Of a stretch of DNA of 64,000 nt, positions 51,852 to 60,951 are shown piece by piece; the stretch's first letter is position 1, and every line of letters begins with the position of its first letter. The position numbers and the translations under genes were made by a program. Source of the stretch: Eubacteriales bacterium (GTDB lineage: Bacteria > Bacillota > Clostridia > Saccharofermentanales > DTU023); contig JAUNLW010000001.1 in the NCBI GenBank assembly GCA_030532065.1, positions 62,001 through 126,000 on the forward strand. The letters are read 5' to 3'. The notes beneath the pieces were generated by a model, which did no database searches, was not told the DNA's origin, and saw only the letters and a list, made by a program, of their open reading frames with translations.

Positions 51852-53210
51852 ATGCATATTGATGTTCTGGTTGCCGAAATCGGCAGCACTACCACAGTGC
51901 TTAACGCCTTTGATCACCTGTCAGATGAAGAGCCAGTCTTCTTAGGGCAGGGTCAAGCCCGCACTACGGTAGAAGAAGGAGATGTCTCCCTGGGCCTGGA
52001 ATTAGCCCTGGATTCACTCAAAGAAAATCTAGGCATAGCCGAACTTAGCTGGGGTCATATGTTGGCCTCTTCCTCGGCGGCCGGTGGACTGCGCATGACA
52101 GTGCATGGCCTGGTTTATGATATGACCGTTAGAGCCGCTAAAGAAGCCTGCCTGGGCTCCGGTGGCGTGATCAAGCAAGTAACAGCCGGTAAATTACGCC
52201 CGGCCGCAGTAGAAAAAATCCGACGTATCCGACCTAATATCATCTTTGTGGCCGGAGGTACAGACTATGGTGAATGGGAAACCGCTCTGCATAATGCGGA
52301 AGTTCTGATGCAGGCCTGCCCAGATTTACCCATGATCTACGCCGGTAACATCAGCAATCAGGATGAGATAAGAAGTCTGGCTGAGCAGTACGGTGTAGAA
52401 GTCTATATCACGGAAAATGTCTATCCTGCTCTGGATGAGCTTAATATTGAACCAGCCCGCCGCTTAATTCATGAGGTTTTCCAAAAACATATCGTACATT
52501 CACCAGGTATGGAACGCATTAGAGATCTGGTTGATGGACCAATATTACCTACACCAGGGGCTGTTATGGAAGCGGCCATCCTGCTATACGAGAGTTTGGG
52601 TGACCTACTAGTCATGGATATTGGCGGCGCGACCACGGATATTCATTCTGTAACAGAGGGTAACCCCAATAACATTGAATATCTGCTTAACGCTGAGCCC
52701 ACAGCTAAAAGAACGGTAGAAGGAGACCTGGGGGTCTTCGTTAATCGTTTCCATATATATGAGCAGTTCACCGAAGCGGAAAAATTTACTTATGGCAAGC
52801 AAATTGAAGCCGGATTGGAAAAACTTCCCAAGATCCCAGAAACTGAGGAAGATCTGGAATTAGCGACACTCCTGGCGAGAAAAGCCGCGGCGGTCGCCTT
52901 GTCCAGGCATGTTGGTAACTGGACCGAAGTTTTCACGATCAGTGGCATGCAGCGTTTTATCAAGGGTAAAGACCTTAGCCTGATCAAGTACGCTATAGGG
53001 ACTGGTGGCGCTCTGACCCGCTTGCCGCAAGGTGGACAAATCTTAAAAGACCTCTTTGTATCACCGCCGGCCAAGTATCTATTGCCCGGCGAAACTCCAC
53101 CGGTCTTACTGGACCAAGATTACATCATGGCTTCTTTGGGCGTATTGGCCAAAACCCAGCCACAAGCAGCGTTAAGATTATTAAAGCAGAGCCTTAAGCT
53201 ATCTGATTAA
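51852..53210 (+). CDS. MutL/GlmL-family accessory ATPase of ornithine aminomutase
   Basis: The 452-residue protein has an actin-like ATPase pattern: DVLVAEIGSTTT at the start, SSAAGGLRM, IIFVAGGTDYGEWE, and the second phosphate motif LLVMDIGGATTDIHS (about residue 260). This is the MutL/GlmL family, found beside B12-dependent mutases and thought to act as a reactivating factor. In known ornithine operons a gene of this family sits next to oraE. The start ATG 51852 has GCGGAGGA upstream; the longer TTG start at 51825 has no ribosome site. It is not the DNA mismatch protein of the same name. Confidence 0.88.
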   Translation: MHIDVLVAEIGSTTTVLNAFDHLSDEEPVFLGQGQARTTVEEGDVSLGLELALDSLKENLGIAELSWGHMLASSSAAGGLRMTVHGLVYDMTVRAAKEACLGSGGVIKQVTAGKLRPAAVEKIRRIRPNIIFVAGGTDYGEWETALHNAEVLMQACPDLPMIYAGNISNQDEIRSLAEQYGVEVYITENVYPALDELNIEPARRLIHEVFQKHIVHSPGMERIRDLVDGPILPTPGAVMEAAILLYESLGDLLVMDIGGATTDIHSVTEGNPNNIEYLLNAEPTAKRTVEGDLGVFVNRFHIYEQFTEAEKFTYGKQIEAGLEKLPKIPETEEDLELATLLARKAAAVALSRHVGNWTEVFTISGMQRFIKGKDLSLIKYAIGTGGALTRLPQGGQILKDLFVSPPAKYLLPGETPPVLLDQDYIMASLGVLAKTQPQAALRLLKQSLKLSD

Positions 53211-53289
53211 GATCATTTAGCCCTTTATAGCTTTGCCGAAAATAGCGAAGTCAATCTCACAGCCCACGAGCTGGCTAGAAAGGAACAAG

Positions 53290-54351
53290 ATGCAAAACCC
53301 CGCTCTCCTAATTAATAAAGTAAAGTTTCGCGACAACGCGCTCAAACTGCGCGCGCTCTTTGACAAGCACCACAAAGAATTTCACGTAGTGACCAAGTGT
53401 TTTTGCGCTTATGAGCCCATGGTACAGGTATTGGCAGAAGCAGGCATTACCAAACTGGCAGATTCCCGCCTGGAGAACTTTTACTGCTTGCAAAAGTATG
53501 CTCAGGACTCGCTCTTGCTGCGTCTGCCGATGCTCTCCGAAGTCACTGAAGTCGTGGGACTTTGCGATATGAGCCTAAACTCAGAATATGACACCATTTG
53601 TGCCTTGTCCGATGCTGCCCTGGTGCAGCAGAAAACCCACGGTGTGATCCTGATGCTGGAAATGGGTGACCGTAGGGAAGGAGCTTCACTGGAAGAAGCC
53701 GACGCCATGATTGCTAAGATCGTCAATCTCAGAGGCGTACGCCTGGTTGGCATTGGCGCAAACTTTAATTGCTATGGTGGCGTTATTCCAGATGAGAAAA
53801 AAATGCGGGAATTGGCCGATTTTGCTAACTACGTAGAGCAGCGTTATGGCTTTGAGCTAGAATATGTCTCCGGAGGAAACTCAGGCAGTCTCTGGCTTCT
53901 GGAAGAGGACAAATTACTTCCCGAAGTCAACCATCTCAGGATCGGTGAAGGGTTGCTTTTAGGAAGAGAAACCTCTTTCGGACACAGCATAGCAGGACTA
54001 CATCACGATGTCTTTACCTTGCGAGCGGAAATTATAGAGTTAAAGCGAAAACCCTCCTTGCCTGACGGGCGCATCGGCCTTAATGCCTTGGGTGAGCAAG
54101 TTACATTCAAAGATGAAGGTATGCTCAATCGAGCAATACTTGCTATTGGTGCCCAAGACGTGGATCCCAGCCGCATGCAACCCAAGCTCAAGGGTGTACG
54201 TTATTTGGGTAACTCTTCAGATCATACCATCTGCGATGTTACACACTTAAACCAAGATCTGAGAGTAGGCGATACGTTGGACTTTGCTTTAGACTACTCC
54301 TGCCTCTTAGCTCTCTTTACCTCCCCCTATGTGAAGAAGTACTGGATCTAA
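53290..54351 (+). CDS. orr: Ornithine racemase
   Basis: The 353-residue protein is a PLP enzyme of the alanine racemase N-terminal family. The PLP lysine is in HVVTKCFCAYE (about residue 38), GANFNCYGG follows later, and SGGNSGS and LRIGEGLLLG bind the cofactor phosphate. It lacks the C-terminal domain of alanine racemase and matches Orr by context and size. Orr interconverts L- and D-ornithine, feeding the D-specific aminomutase OraS/OraE. The start ATG 53290 follows AAAGGAAC; an upstream TTG at 53233 lacks a ribosome site. Confidence 0.9.
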   Translation: MQNPALLINKVKFRDNALKLRALFDKHHKEFHVVTKCFCAYEPMVQVLAEAGITKLADSRLENFYCLQKYAQDSLLLRLPMLSEVTEVVGLCDMSLNSEYDTICALSDAALVQQKTHGVILMLEMGDRREGASLEEADAMIAKIVNLRGVRLVGIGANFNCYGGVIPDEKKMRELADFANYVEQRYGFELEYVSGGNSGSLWLLEEDKLLPEVNHLRIGEGLLLGRETSFGHSIAGLHHDVFTLRAEIIELKRKPSLPDGRIGLNALGEQVTFKDEGMLNRAILAIGAQDVDPSRMQPKLKGVRYLGNSSDHTICDVTHLNQDLRVGDTLDFALDYSCLLALFTSPYVKKYWI

Positions 54352-54434
54352 CCCTTATTGAGAACCTGACGGCCCTCAGGTATGCTGCGCTGCAGTGTGC
54401 CAGGTGTTAATTCCCAGCTAGAAAGAGTTTATCT

Positions 54435-55610
54435 ATGTACAAGAATTTGTCTGTTGCTGAACGTAAAGATCTGATCACCAGATCTCGCTGCTTCGCGGAA
54501 ATATCTTTGCCCAATCTTCGCCATAACTTAAACGAAGTAAAGCGCTTCGTGCGTCCCGGCACCAAGATCTGCGGTGTGGTAAAAGCCGACGCGTATGGCC
54601 ACGGACCCCTGGAGATCGCCCGTGCCTTGGCTGAAGCCGGTGTGCGCTATTTAGCAGTGAGTTGCCTGGGCGAAGCGCTGGAACTTAAGGAGGCAGGTAT
54701 TCCTCAAACTCTGTTCATCTTAGGACCCAACCTGCCGGAAGCAGCGCCTATACTGCAGGAGTTTGGCCTACGGCAGGCTTTGACTTCAGAGGCAGAAGCT
54801 TTGGCTTATAGTCGTTATCTGGACCCAGATTTGCCGGATCTCAAATTCCACCTAAAACTTGATACCGGTATGTCGCGCCACGGCTTCCGCTGTATTAATG
54901 AAGCTCAGGAGAAGGCCAGCCTGGCAGCTATTGCCAGAGTGGCTCAGTTGCCGAAAATTAAGCTGGAAGGTGTGTTTACTCACTTTGCCACCGCTTCAGA
55001 CGATGGTAACGCCCTATATGACGAACAGATCGCTTGTTTCCAAAGGACTGTAGCGGCTTTATCTGCTCAGGGTCAGAAGTTTGAACTGATTCACTGCGCA
55101 AACTCCGCCAGCATTTTGGTAAAACCAGAGTTGGACTATAACCTGGTTAGGGCGGGTATCATTCTTTATGGCGGCAGGGACGAAGACTACTTCCGCGCCA
55201 TGACGGATCTAAAACCGGTCATGACCCTGAAGGCTCGTCTGTCTGCCTGTTATGAGTTGGAAGCCGGTGACCACGTAAGCTACGGCGCGACTTATACAGC
55301 GGAAAGGCGTATGCGCATTGGTGTGGTGGAATGCGGTTATGCAGACGGTCTCCTGCGCAATCTCTCCGGCAAGGCGGTTTTCTCCCTTCACGGCCAGGCC
55401 ATCCAGCAAATTGGCCGTATCTGCATGGACCGCTGTATGGTAGACCTCAGCAACGCTCCGCAAGCACAGGCCGGTGAATACGTCACCATCTTTGGTGGCC
55501 AGGGCAGCGATTTTGTCGATGCGGCCGAACAAGCGGCGCGCGCCGGCACGATCTCTTACGAGCTTTTTTCATTGGTCAGCAAACGGGTTCCCAGGATCTA
55601 TATTGACTAG
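54435..55610 (+). CDS. alr: Alanine racemase
   Basis: The 391-residue enzyme has the PLP motif GVVKADAYGHG (Lys about residue 49), LKLDTGMSRHGF, and the second catalytic residue region with VSYGATYTAE (Tyr about 277), plus GRICMDRCMVDLS near 335. It interconverts L- and D-alanine, making D-alanine for the cell wall. Here it follows the ornithine operon, whose last step yields D-alanine, so it may also recover L-alanine. An 83-base gap separates it from orr and no terminator is visible there. The ribosome site is weak. Confidence 0.95.
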   Translation: MYKNLSVAERKDLITRSRCFAEISLPNLRHNLNEVKRFVRPGTKICGVVKADAYGHGPLEIARALAEAGVRYLAVSCLGEALELKEAGIPQTLFILGPNLPEAAPILQEFGLRQALTSEAEALAYSRYLDPDLPDLKFHLKLDTGMSRHGFRCINEAQEKASLAAIARVAQLPKIKLEGVFTHFATASDDGNALYDEQIACFQRTVAALSAQGQKFELIHCANSASILVKPELDYNLVRAGIILYGGRDEDYFRAMTDLKPVMTLKARLSACYELEAGDHVSYGATYTAERRMRIGVVECGYADGLLRNLSGKAVFSLHGQAIQQIGRICMDRCMVDLSNAPQAQAGEYVTIFGGQGSDFVDAAEQAARAGTISYELFSLVSKRVPRIYID

Positions 55611-55624
55611 GATCTATACTGAAT
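55593..55624. repeat. Tandem 16-base duplication at the alr stop
   Basis: AGGATCTATATTGACT (55593-55608) and AGGATCTATACTGAAT (55609-55624) are adjacent direct repeats with 14 of 16 identical bases. The stop codon TAG spans the junction. It looks like a small slippage event and leaves only 21 bases between the two convergent genes. Confidence 0.75.
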
Positions 55625-55631
55625 AGATTTA

Positions 55632-57056
55632 TTAATCTTCTTCGAAATCGTCTTCCTGGTTTTCCATGTGGATGACTTCTGTGCGCAGCCAGTCACTGTC
55701 CGGTCTGGTGACCAAACGGCTGTTCTTATAGGCAATGTCCAGGGGCAGAACCGTTTCACCCTGATAGGAACCTGACGGGTTGCGGATGACGACTAGAGCT
55801 AGATCAACCTGTGTTTCATCGGTTAGGGCCAGAGGCAGAAGAAGGGACCCTTGATTGCGCTTAGGATAGTAGGTGGGAATAGCTGTACGATAGTTCCACT
55901 CCGTACGTTTAAGGGCAAGGTCTACCGCATCTTCAAAACGATTAGTGATACGGTTGAAAATTCTAGAGTTTTCATATATACGTTGGCCTAATTCCTCGAA
56001 ATAGGCTTTGCGCTCGTAAAAATCACTGCAAGTCCTTATATCATTGAGGTTATTGCCATTTATATCCAGCATGTCTGGCGGACAGTTATCTTCTAAAAAC
56101 TCCGGGGGCAAACGGTAAGTCCTCTCGGTAATAATGTGTGTGTAGTCACAATGTAGAGGGCCAGTCGTAGTGTCGTAAAGCATATTCTCGATACGGTTCT
56201 CAAAATAATCCGCACGAGCGGGAAGAGGGTTGAAGATGCGACCCAGAATTTTACCCGCGTCTTCTCCGGCAACCACGAAGTCTAACAGAAACCAGTAAAT
56301 GCCGGTTTCGTCAAAACGCGTATTCTTTAGGAAGAAAGCGTAAATATATTCATATTTGCGGTCGACCAGACCGGTGTTAAAAGTGGCGTATTCTTCTTTA
56401 GTTTTAGAATTCACGCTGTAAAGGATCTTATCCTCATAGGCCAGGCGCTGGAAAGTATAATTAAGGTAGTTTCTTAGTAAAGGTTGGTCGGGAGTTCCTT
56501 CCTCAGGAGCATCGCCATAATACCATTTTTCCGGCAAAGCCAATTCACTGAGATCGGTATATTTACTCCAGTGCACAAAGGCCCAGTTTTCCAGCTTAGT
56601 GCCCTGCTGTGGATACTTTCCTGGTCGGAAACTATTGTGATCATCATGGCCGCTGCTTGAGGCATTCTTATAGTTTTGATTATGAGCGCAGTGCTCCAGG
56701 TTCTGATAAGTGGTATTCGAAAACGCCTGGTTCTGTTCCTCGGGGTGAATATTTATCGATTGAACCTTGAGTGTAGACTCCATGCCGTCATCTACTTTGG
56801 GGCGTACGAAAATCACCGGCGTTTTACCGGGCTCATTGATTTCGGAAAACTCCAAACAGTCGCTGAATTCCTGGATGAATGGCTTGAGCTTAATGTAGCC
56901 CAGCTCTTTGTATGAGATGCCCTGGCGGTTTAAATTATTACCCAGCGTGGCTAAATTGATCCAGCTATCGGCTTCTACCTGAAGTTCTTTGATTGTACCG
57001 ATAATTTTTTTGTTCAACTCATTCTTGACTTCTTTATCCATCTTATTGTCATCCAT
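55632..57056 (-). CDS. OST-HTH/LOTUS-like plus DUF3825-like protein
   Basis: The start ATG 57056 has GGAGGGG upstream; a further ATG at 57071 lacks one. The 474-residue soluble protein has two parts. Residues 15-85 resemble an OST-HTH/LOTUS domain: WINLATLGNNLNRQGISYKELGY, then KPFIQEF and a final VIFVRPK strand, with the order typical of these RNA-binding winged helices. Residues 150-470 resemble DUF3825: LENWAFVHWSKYTDLSEL, LPEKWYYG and FFLKNTRFDETGIYWF. The charged linker (about 90-145) looks disordered. LOTUS domains bind RNA or G-quadruplexes; DUF3825 is of unknown function. I infer an RNA-related role. It converges on alr. Confidence 0.75.
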   Translation of the reverse strand: MDDNKMDKEVKNELNKKIIGTIKELQVEADSWINLATLGNNLNRQGISYKELGYIKLKPFIQEFSDCLEFSEINEPGKTPVIFVRPKVDDGMESTLKVQSINIHPEEQNQAFSNTTYQNLEHCAHNQNYKNASSSGHDDHNSFRPGKYPQQGTKLENWAFVHWSKYTDLSELALPEKWYYGDAPEEGTPDQPLLRNYLNYTFQRLAYEDKILYSVNSKTKEEYATFNTGLVDRKYEYIYAFFLKNTRFDETGIYWFLLDFVVAGEDAGKILGRIFNPLPARADYFENRIENMLYDTTTGPLHCDYTHIITERTYRLPPEFLEDNCPPDMLDINGNNLNDIRTCSDFYERKAYFEELGQRIYENSRIFNRITNRFEDAVDLALKRTEWNYRTAIPTYYPKRNQGSLLLPLALTDETQVDLALVVIRNPSGSYQGETVLPLDIAYKNSRLVTRPDSDWLRTEVIHMENQEDDFEED

Positions 57057-57302
57057 TTTTTTCCCCTCCATCAGCTGGGCCTAAATTGGCAGAAATAGCA
57101 AAAAAACCCGAATAAAATGCCTTAAGGCAAAACTAATAATTTCTTAATTCGTGACTTATTATTGATCAAAAGCGCGAGTTAAGCAAGAATGTTTCGGATA
57201 ATCTTATTGAAATGAACTTTCCTGAGCATCCAAGAATCTCTTCCTGCTTTTTGTAAGACGCTCATCTTAAATAAATGCATTTTTGCTAAAATTAAAACAA
57301 TC
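57057..57302. other. A/T-rich spacer, nothing further seen
   Basis: The 346-base gap between the divergent genes at 57056 and 57403 is A/T-rich and has no coding frame I would support. The plus-strand promoter lies at its right end. No convincing minus-strand promoter was found. Confidence 0.5.
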
Positions 57303-57331
57303 TTGCCATAATGTTGTCAATCTGCTACACT
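57303..57331 (+). promoter_or_regulatory. Promoter of the oligopeptide transporter operon
   Basis: TTGCCA (57303-57308) and TACACT (57326-57331) are separated by 17 bases. The start would be near 57338, leaving a leader of about 65 bases. The very biased codon use of the first gene suggests strong expression. Confidence 0.55.
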
Positions 57332-57402
57332 GGACCGTGTAAGAGGCAGTTATTTTCACTGAATTGCCCTAAAATTTACCTGATGAATGGAGGACTTGTT
57401 TG

Positions 57403-59820
57403 ATGAAAAAACAACTCACCAAAACTTTACTTAGTTTGGTACTTGTCCTCTCCCTGCTCGTTGGTATTTCTGCCTTCCGTGTATATGCGGAAGAGGAAGC
57501 CAAAGACGAGGGAGATCTCTACGTAGTACGTGAAGCATGGTCTTCAACTCCTACTAACTGGAACCCCCTGACCTGGGAAAACTCCGGTGACTCCGATATG
57601 CTGGATATGCTCAGCGACGAACAGGTCGGCTTCACCATTGCGGAAGACGGTGTCAACTGGGCTTGGCAGATGGACGGCGTTATTAACGTTCGTGACGTCT
57701 CCGCCGAAGTAGACGCTGAGAAGTGGGGCATTGCAGAAGGTGAAACCGGTCGTGCCTGGGAATACGAACTGGCTCCTGATCAGAAGTGGCAAGACGGAAC
57801 CGAGCTCAACGCCGATTCTTTTGTCTACTCCTTCCAACAACTCCTGGATCCCTTCCAAAAGAACCGTCGCGCTGATATGTTTATCGCTAACGAGTCTGAA
57901 ATCGTGGGCGCTGCCGACTATTTCAACGGCGACAAAGCTGGTCAGATCCGCTACACTCCTGTAGTTTATGACGAAGAAGCTGAAGGTTATACCGAAGCTC
58001 CTGACGGCAAATACTGGGTCAACCTGAACGAAGAGAGCTACTTCTTTGGTGGTTCTCCTGCCGACTACTACAACAACGAAAAATATCAAGACTTCTTCAT
58101 GAAGGAAGATGAAGACATCTTTGAGAAATACGGTGAATGGACTGAAGTCACTGAAGACATCCAGGCCGACTTGAACTGGCTCGCTGCTCAATTTGGTTAT
58201 GAAGATGACGAAGCCTGGAAAGAATTTTCCTGCTACGAAGACGGCGTTTATCCTGAACCTAGCTGGGACGACGTTGGTGTTCTCTCTGATGGTGGCAGCA
58301 AAGTGACTGTTATCTATGTACCTCCTATGACTGAGTTTAACGCTAAGAGCCGCTGTGGCAGCTTCCCCATGGTACATGAAGAAATCTACGAGGCTAACAA
58401 AAAAGACGTTGGTGGCGGTCTAATCCAATCTGATTATGGTACCGACCTCGAAACCACCATGTCCTACGGACCTTATAAGATGGTTTCTTTCGAAAAAGAC
58501 AAACAAATTGTCTTTGAACGCAATGAGAACTGGTACGGCTATCACGATGGCAAACACGAAGGTCAATTTAACTTTGATCGTTACGTTGTAGACATCGTTC
58601 CTGAAGCTACTACTCGTCTGCAAATGTTTGAGTCCGGTCAGAACGACTTCGTCGGTCTGCAAGTGGAAGACTTTGACCGTTTCCGTTTCTCCGACTACCT
58701 GCTCTTAACTGACCTGTCCTACACTGACCGCTGGATCTTCGCTACTTCTCTGAAGTCTCTCGAAGCTCTTGAAAAAGAACAATCTGTCGGTAACAAGCGC
58801 ATCCTGCACTATGAAGACTTCCGCAAGGCTATCTCCTTCTCCATGGATCGTCAGCGCCTGTGCAAAGAAGCTACCACCGCTTTCAAACCGGCTTACTTCC
58901 TGTTTAACAACCTCTACTACCTCGACATCGAGAACGATCCTGAGTCTCAATATCGTAAGACCGACGCCGGTAAAGAAGCAGTACTGCGTATTTACGGCGT
59001 AGAATACGGCGAAGGCACCGAGTACGCAACCGTTGACGAGGCTTACGAATCCGTAACCGGTTACGACCTTGACTACGCTGCAGAACTCTTTACCAACGCT
59101 TATAACGAAGCAATCGCCGATGGCAACTACGAAGACGGTCAAGACATCGTCATCCGCTGCATGTGCTCCGCTGCCAACACTCTGTCTCCTAACGATACCC
59201 GTCAGCAAGACCTGATGAACGAATTCGTTGGCAAAGCTACTGAGGGCACTCCTCTGGAAGGCAAGATCCGCTTTGAGTTCCTGTCCGGTTCCACTACCCG
59301 TTACGATGACGTTGCTAATGGTAAGATCGAAATGATCCGCGGTGCTTGGGGCGGCGCTTACTTCTTCCCCTACCGTACCATCGGCGTATACGTAGATCCT
59401 GACCAAGTTGGTGGCCTCAACAAGATCCACGAGTCCAATGGTTGGAACCCGACCACTGAAGAACTCACCATCGTTTGGGACTTCAACGAAGACGGTGAAG
59501 ACGAAGAAGTTACTCACACTCTGACCGAGTGGTACAAGATCCTCACCGACATCAATCACGAATGGATCAAGGACAACAACGTCCGCAACAAGAACGAGAT
59601 CCTCTCTGAACTGGAATCCGCCATCATCATGGCTTACCAGTGCATCCCCTGGGGTACTGAGACCTCCGCTACTCTTTACAGCATGAAGGTTGAGTATCCT
59701 ACCACTGAATACAACGTAATGTATGGTTACGGTGGCCTGCGCTTACTGAAGGTTAACTACACTCAATCCGAGTGGGAAGCCTTCGTCCAAGAACAGGGTG
59801 GTATCCTCGACTACGAATAA
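57403..59820 (+). CDS. Oversized oligopeptide-binding protein (family 5) without lipobox
   Basis: The start ATG 57403 follows TGGAGGA. Residues 1-30 are a signal peptide (KKQLTKTLLSLVLVLSLLV then AFRVYA) with likely cleavage after VYA. There is no cysteine at the cleavage site, so the usual Gram-positive lipid anchor is missing. The mature protein (about 775 residues) has solute-binding family 5 marks: WEYELAPDQKWQDGTELNADSFVYS near 115, SYGPYKMVSFEKDKQIVFERNENWYG and FRKAISFSMDRQRL. Family members are usually 500-600 residues; the extra length includes an acidic insertion at about 185-295. Codon use is extremely restricted, as in the most highly expressed genes. It should deliver peptides to the permeases encoded next. 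Confidence 0.92.
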   Translation: MKKQLTKTLLSLVLVLSLLVGISAFRVYAEEEAKDEGDLYVVREAWSSTPTNWNPLTWENSGDSDMLDMLSDEQVGFTIAEDGVNWAWQMDGVINVRDVSAEVDAEKWGIAEGETGRAWEYELAPDQKWQDGTELNADSFVYSFQQLLDPFQKNRRADMFIANESEIVGAADYFNGDKAGQIRYTPVVYDEEAEGYTEAPDGKYWVNLNEESYFFGGSPADYYNNEKYQDFFMKEDEDIFEKYGEWTEVTEDIQADLNWLAAQFGYEDDEAWKEFSCYEDGVYPEPSWDDVGVLSDGGSKVTVIYVPPMTEFNAKSRCGSFPMVHEEIYEANKKDVGGGLIQSDYGTDLETTMSYGPYKMVSFEKDKQIVFERNENWYGYHDGKHEGQFNFDRYVVDIVPEATTRLQMFESGQNDFVGLQVEDFDRFRFSDYLLLTDLSYTDRWIFATSLKSLEALEKEQSVGNKRILHYEDFRKAISFSMDRQRLCKEATTAFKPAYFLFNNLYYLDIENDPESQYRKTDAGKEAVLRIYGVEYGEGTEYATVDEAYESVTGYDLDYAAELFTNAYNEAIADGNYEDGQDIVIRCMCSAANTLSPNDTRQQDLMNEFVGKATEGTPLEGKIRFEFLSGSTTRYDDVANGKIEMIRGAWGGAYFFPYRTIGVYVDPDQVGGLNKIHESNGWNPTTEELTIVWDFNEDGEDEEVTHTLTEWYKILTDINHEWIKDNNVRNKNEILSELESAIIMAYQCIPWGTETSATLYSMKVEYPTTEYNVMYGYGGLRLLKVNYTQSEWEAFVQEQGGILDYE

Positions 59821-59844
59821 GCCTTGACGGATTATCCGGCACAA

Positions 59845-59873
59845 TAGACTTTAAGTCTTAGTTTCGTTATAAT
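59845..59873 (+). promoter_or_regulatory. Possible internal promoter for the permease genes
   Basis: TAGACT (59845-59850) and a perfect TATAAT (59868-59873) are separated by 17 bases, after the binding protein stop. It could give the permeases and ATPases a second, independent transcript. Confidence 0.5.
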
Positions 59874-59895
59874 GCCGGAAACGCACAGGGTATTT

Positions 59896-59925
59896 GCAGA
59901 ACGCCCCGTCTACGGGGCGTTCTGC
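59896..59925 (+). other. Very stable hairpin between binding protein and permease genes
   Basis: GCAGAACGCCCCG (59896-59908) pairs perfectly with CGGGGCGTTCTGC (59913-59925) around TCTA. No T-run follows, so it is unlikely to be a strong intrinsic terminator. Such hairpins often protect the upstream message and give more binding protein than permease. Confidence 0.7.
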
Positions 59926-59985
59926 TCTTAACTAAATCGCAGCTAATAAGCAGATAACATAACAGAAGGTGGGGACGTATTTCTC

Positions 59986-60951
59986 ATGGACATGTTTAAG
60001 TATGTGCTGAAAAGACTAGCCCTCATGTTGGTTATTGCCTTCGTGATCATGACTATTTGTTTTGTCTTGATTAAAATGCTTGAGCCGGAAATCCCTATGC
60101 TCGGTATCCAAGCAGAGATCGAAATGGCCAAACGTGAGGCTCTCGGCTATAACAAGCCAATACTAGTCCAGTACGGCATCTATCTAAAGAACATCATTAC
60201 GGAATGGAACTGGGGCTGGTCTTGGAAAGTAGACTATATGAAACCCGTTACGGAGGTAATCGCCAAGCGTATACCGCCAACACTTATTTTGAACTTCCTT
60301 TCCATGATCCTGTCGATACCCTTTGGTATTCTCCTGGGTATCGTGGCCGCATTACACAAGAACACCGCGCTGGACCACTTTATTTCTACTGCCGTTATGG
60401 TGGTTGTATCGGTTCCGGCCTTTGTGTACGGCTTCTTACTACAGTATTTCTTTGCATTTAAATGGGGACTTTTGCCCATGGTGGTATCGTCACTACGCGA
60501 TGCCGGTGGCAGTTGGATGAGCTGGACGATGATCCGCTCCATGATTTTGCCTATCCTGTCCCTATCTTTCGGTACAATCGCCGGTATGGCGCGTTTTACC
60601 AGAGCGGAGCTTTGCGAAGCTTTGACTTCCGAATATATGCTCTTAGCGCGTACTAAGGGTCTGACTAAAGGCCAGGCTGTACGCCGCCATGCTATGAAAA
60701 ACGCCATGGTGCCAATTTTGCCCTCTATTATTGCCTCCTTCACCTCTATACTGGGTGGCGCGATTATTACAGAAAAAATCTTCTCTATCGTAGGCATGGG
60801 CTCACTTCAGATCGCGGCTATCTCTATGCTGGACTATGACCTCTTTGTGGCTACCAGTGTTTTCTATACACTTATCGGTTTGCTCGGCACGCTCATTGTT
60901 GACCTGAGCTATGGTTTCCTGGATCCCAGGATCAAGATGGGAGCAAGATAA
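59986..60951 (+). CDS. oppB: Oligopeptide ABC transporter permease OppB
   Basis: The 321-residue membrane protein has six helices and normal OppB length. The first helix is at residues 8-30, and the EAA loop that docks to the ATPase is seen as EYMLLARTKGLTKGQAVRRHAMKNA (given in part, about 212-236). The late SIVGMGSLQIAAI region is typical. OppB forms one half of the peptide channel with OppC. Its stop shares a base with the oppC start. ATG 59986 and ATG 59992 are both possible starts. Confidence 0.93.
   Translation: MDMFKYVLKRLALMLVIAFVIMTICFVLIKMLEPEIPMLGIQAEIEMAKREALGYNKPILVQYGIYLKNIITEWNWGWSWKVDYMKPVTEVIAKRIPPTLILNFLSMILSIPFGILLGIVAALHKNTALDHFISTAVMVVVSVPAFVYGFLLQYFFAFKWGLLPMVVSSLRDAGGSWMSWTMIRSMILPILSLSFGTIAGMARFTRAELCEALTSEYMLLARTKGLTKGQAVRRHAMKNAMVPILPSIIASFTSILGGAIITEKIFSIVGMGSLQIAAISMLDYDLFVATSVFYTLIGLLGTLIVDLSYGFLDPRIKMGAR

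Noticed and set aside
57544-59559. Two long minus-strand frames (277 and 284 codons) opposite the peptide-binding protein gene
   Set aside because: The plus-strand gene has very restricted codon use, which removes stop codons from the opposite strand. The minus-strand products look like no family and have no ribosome sites.
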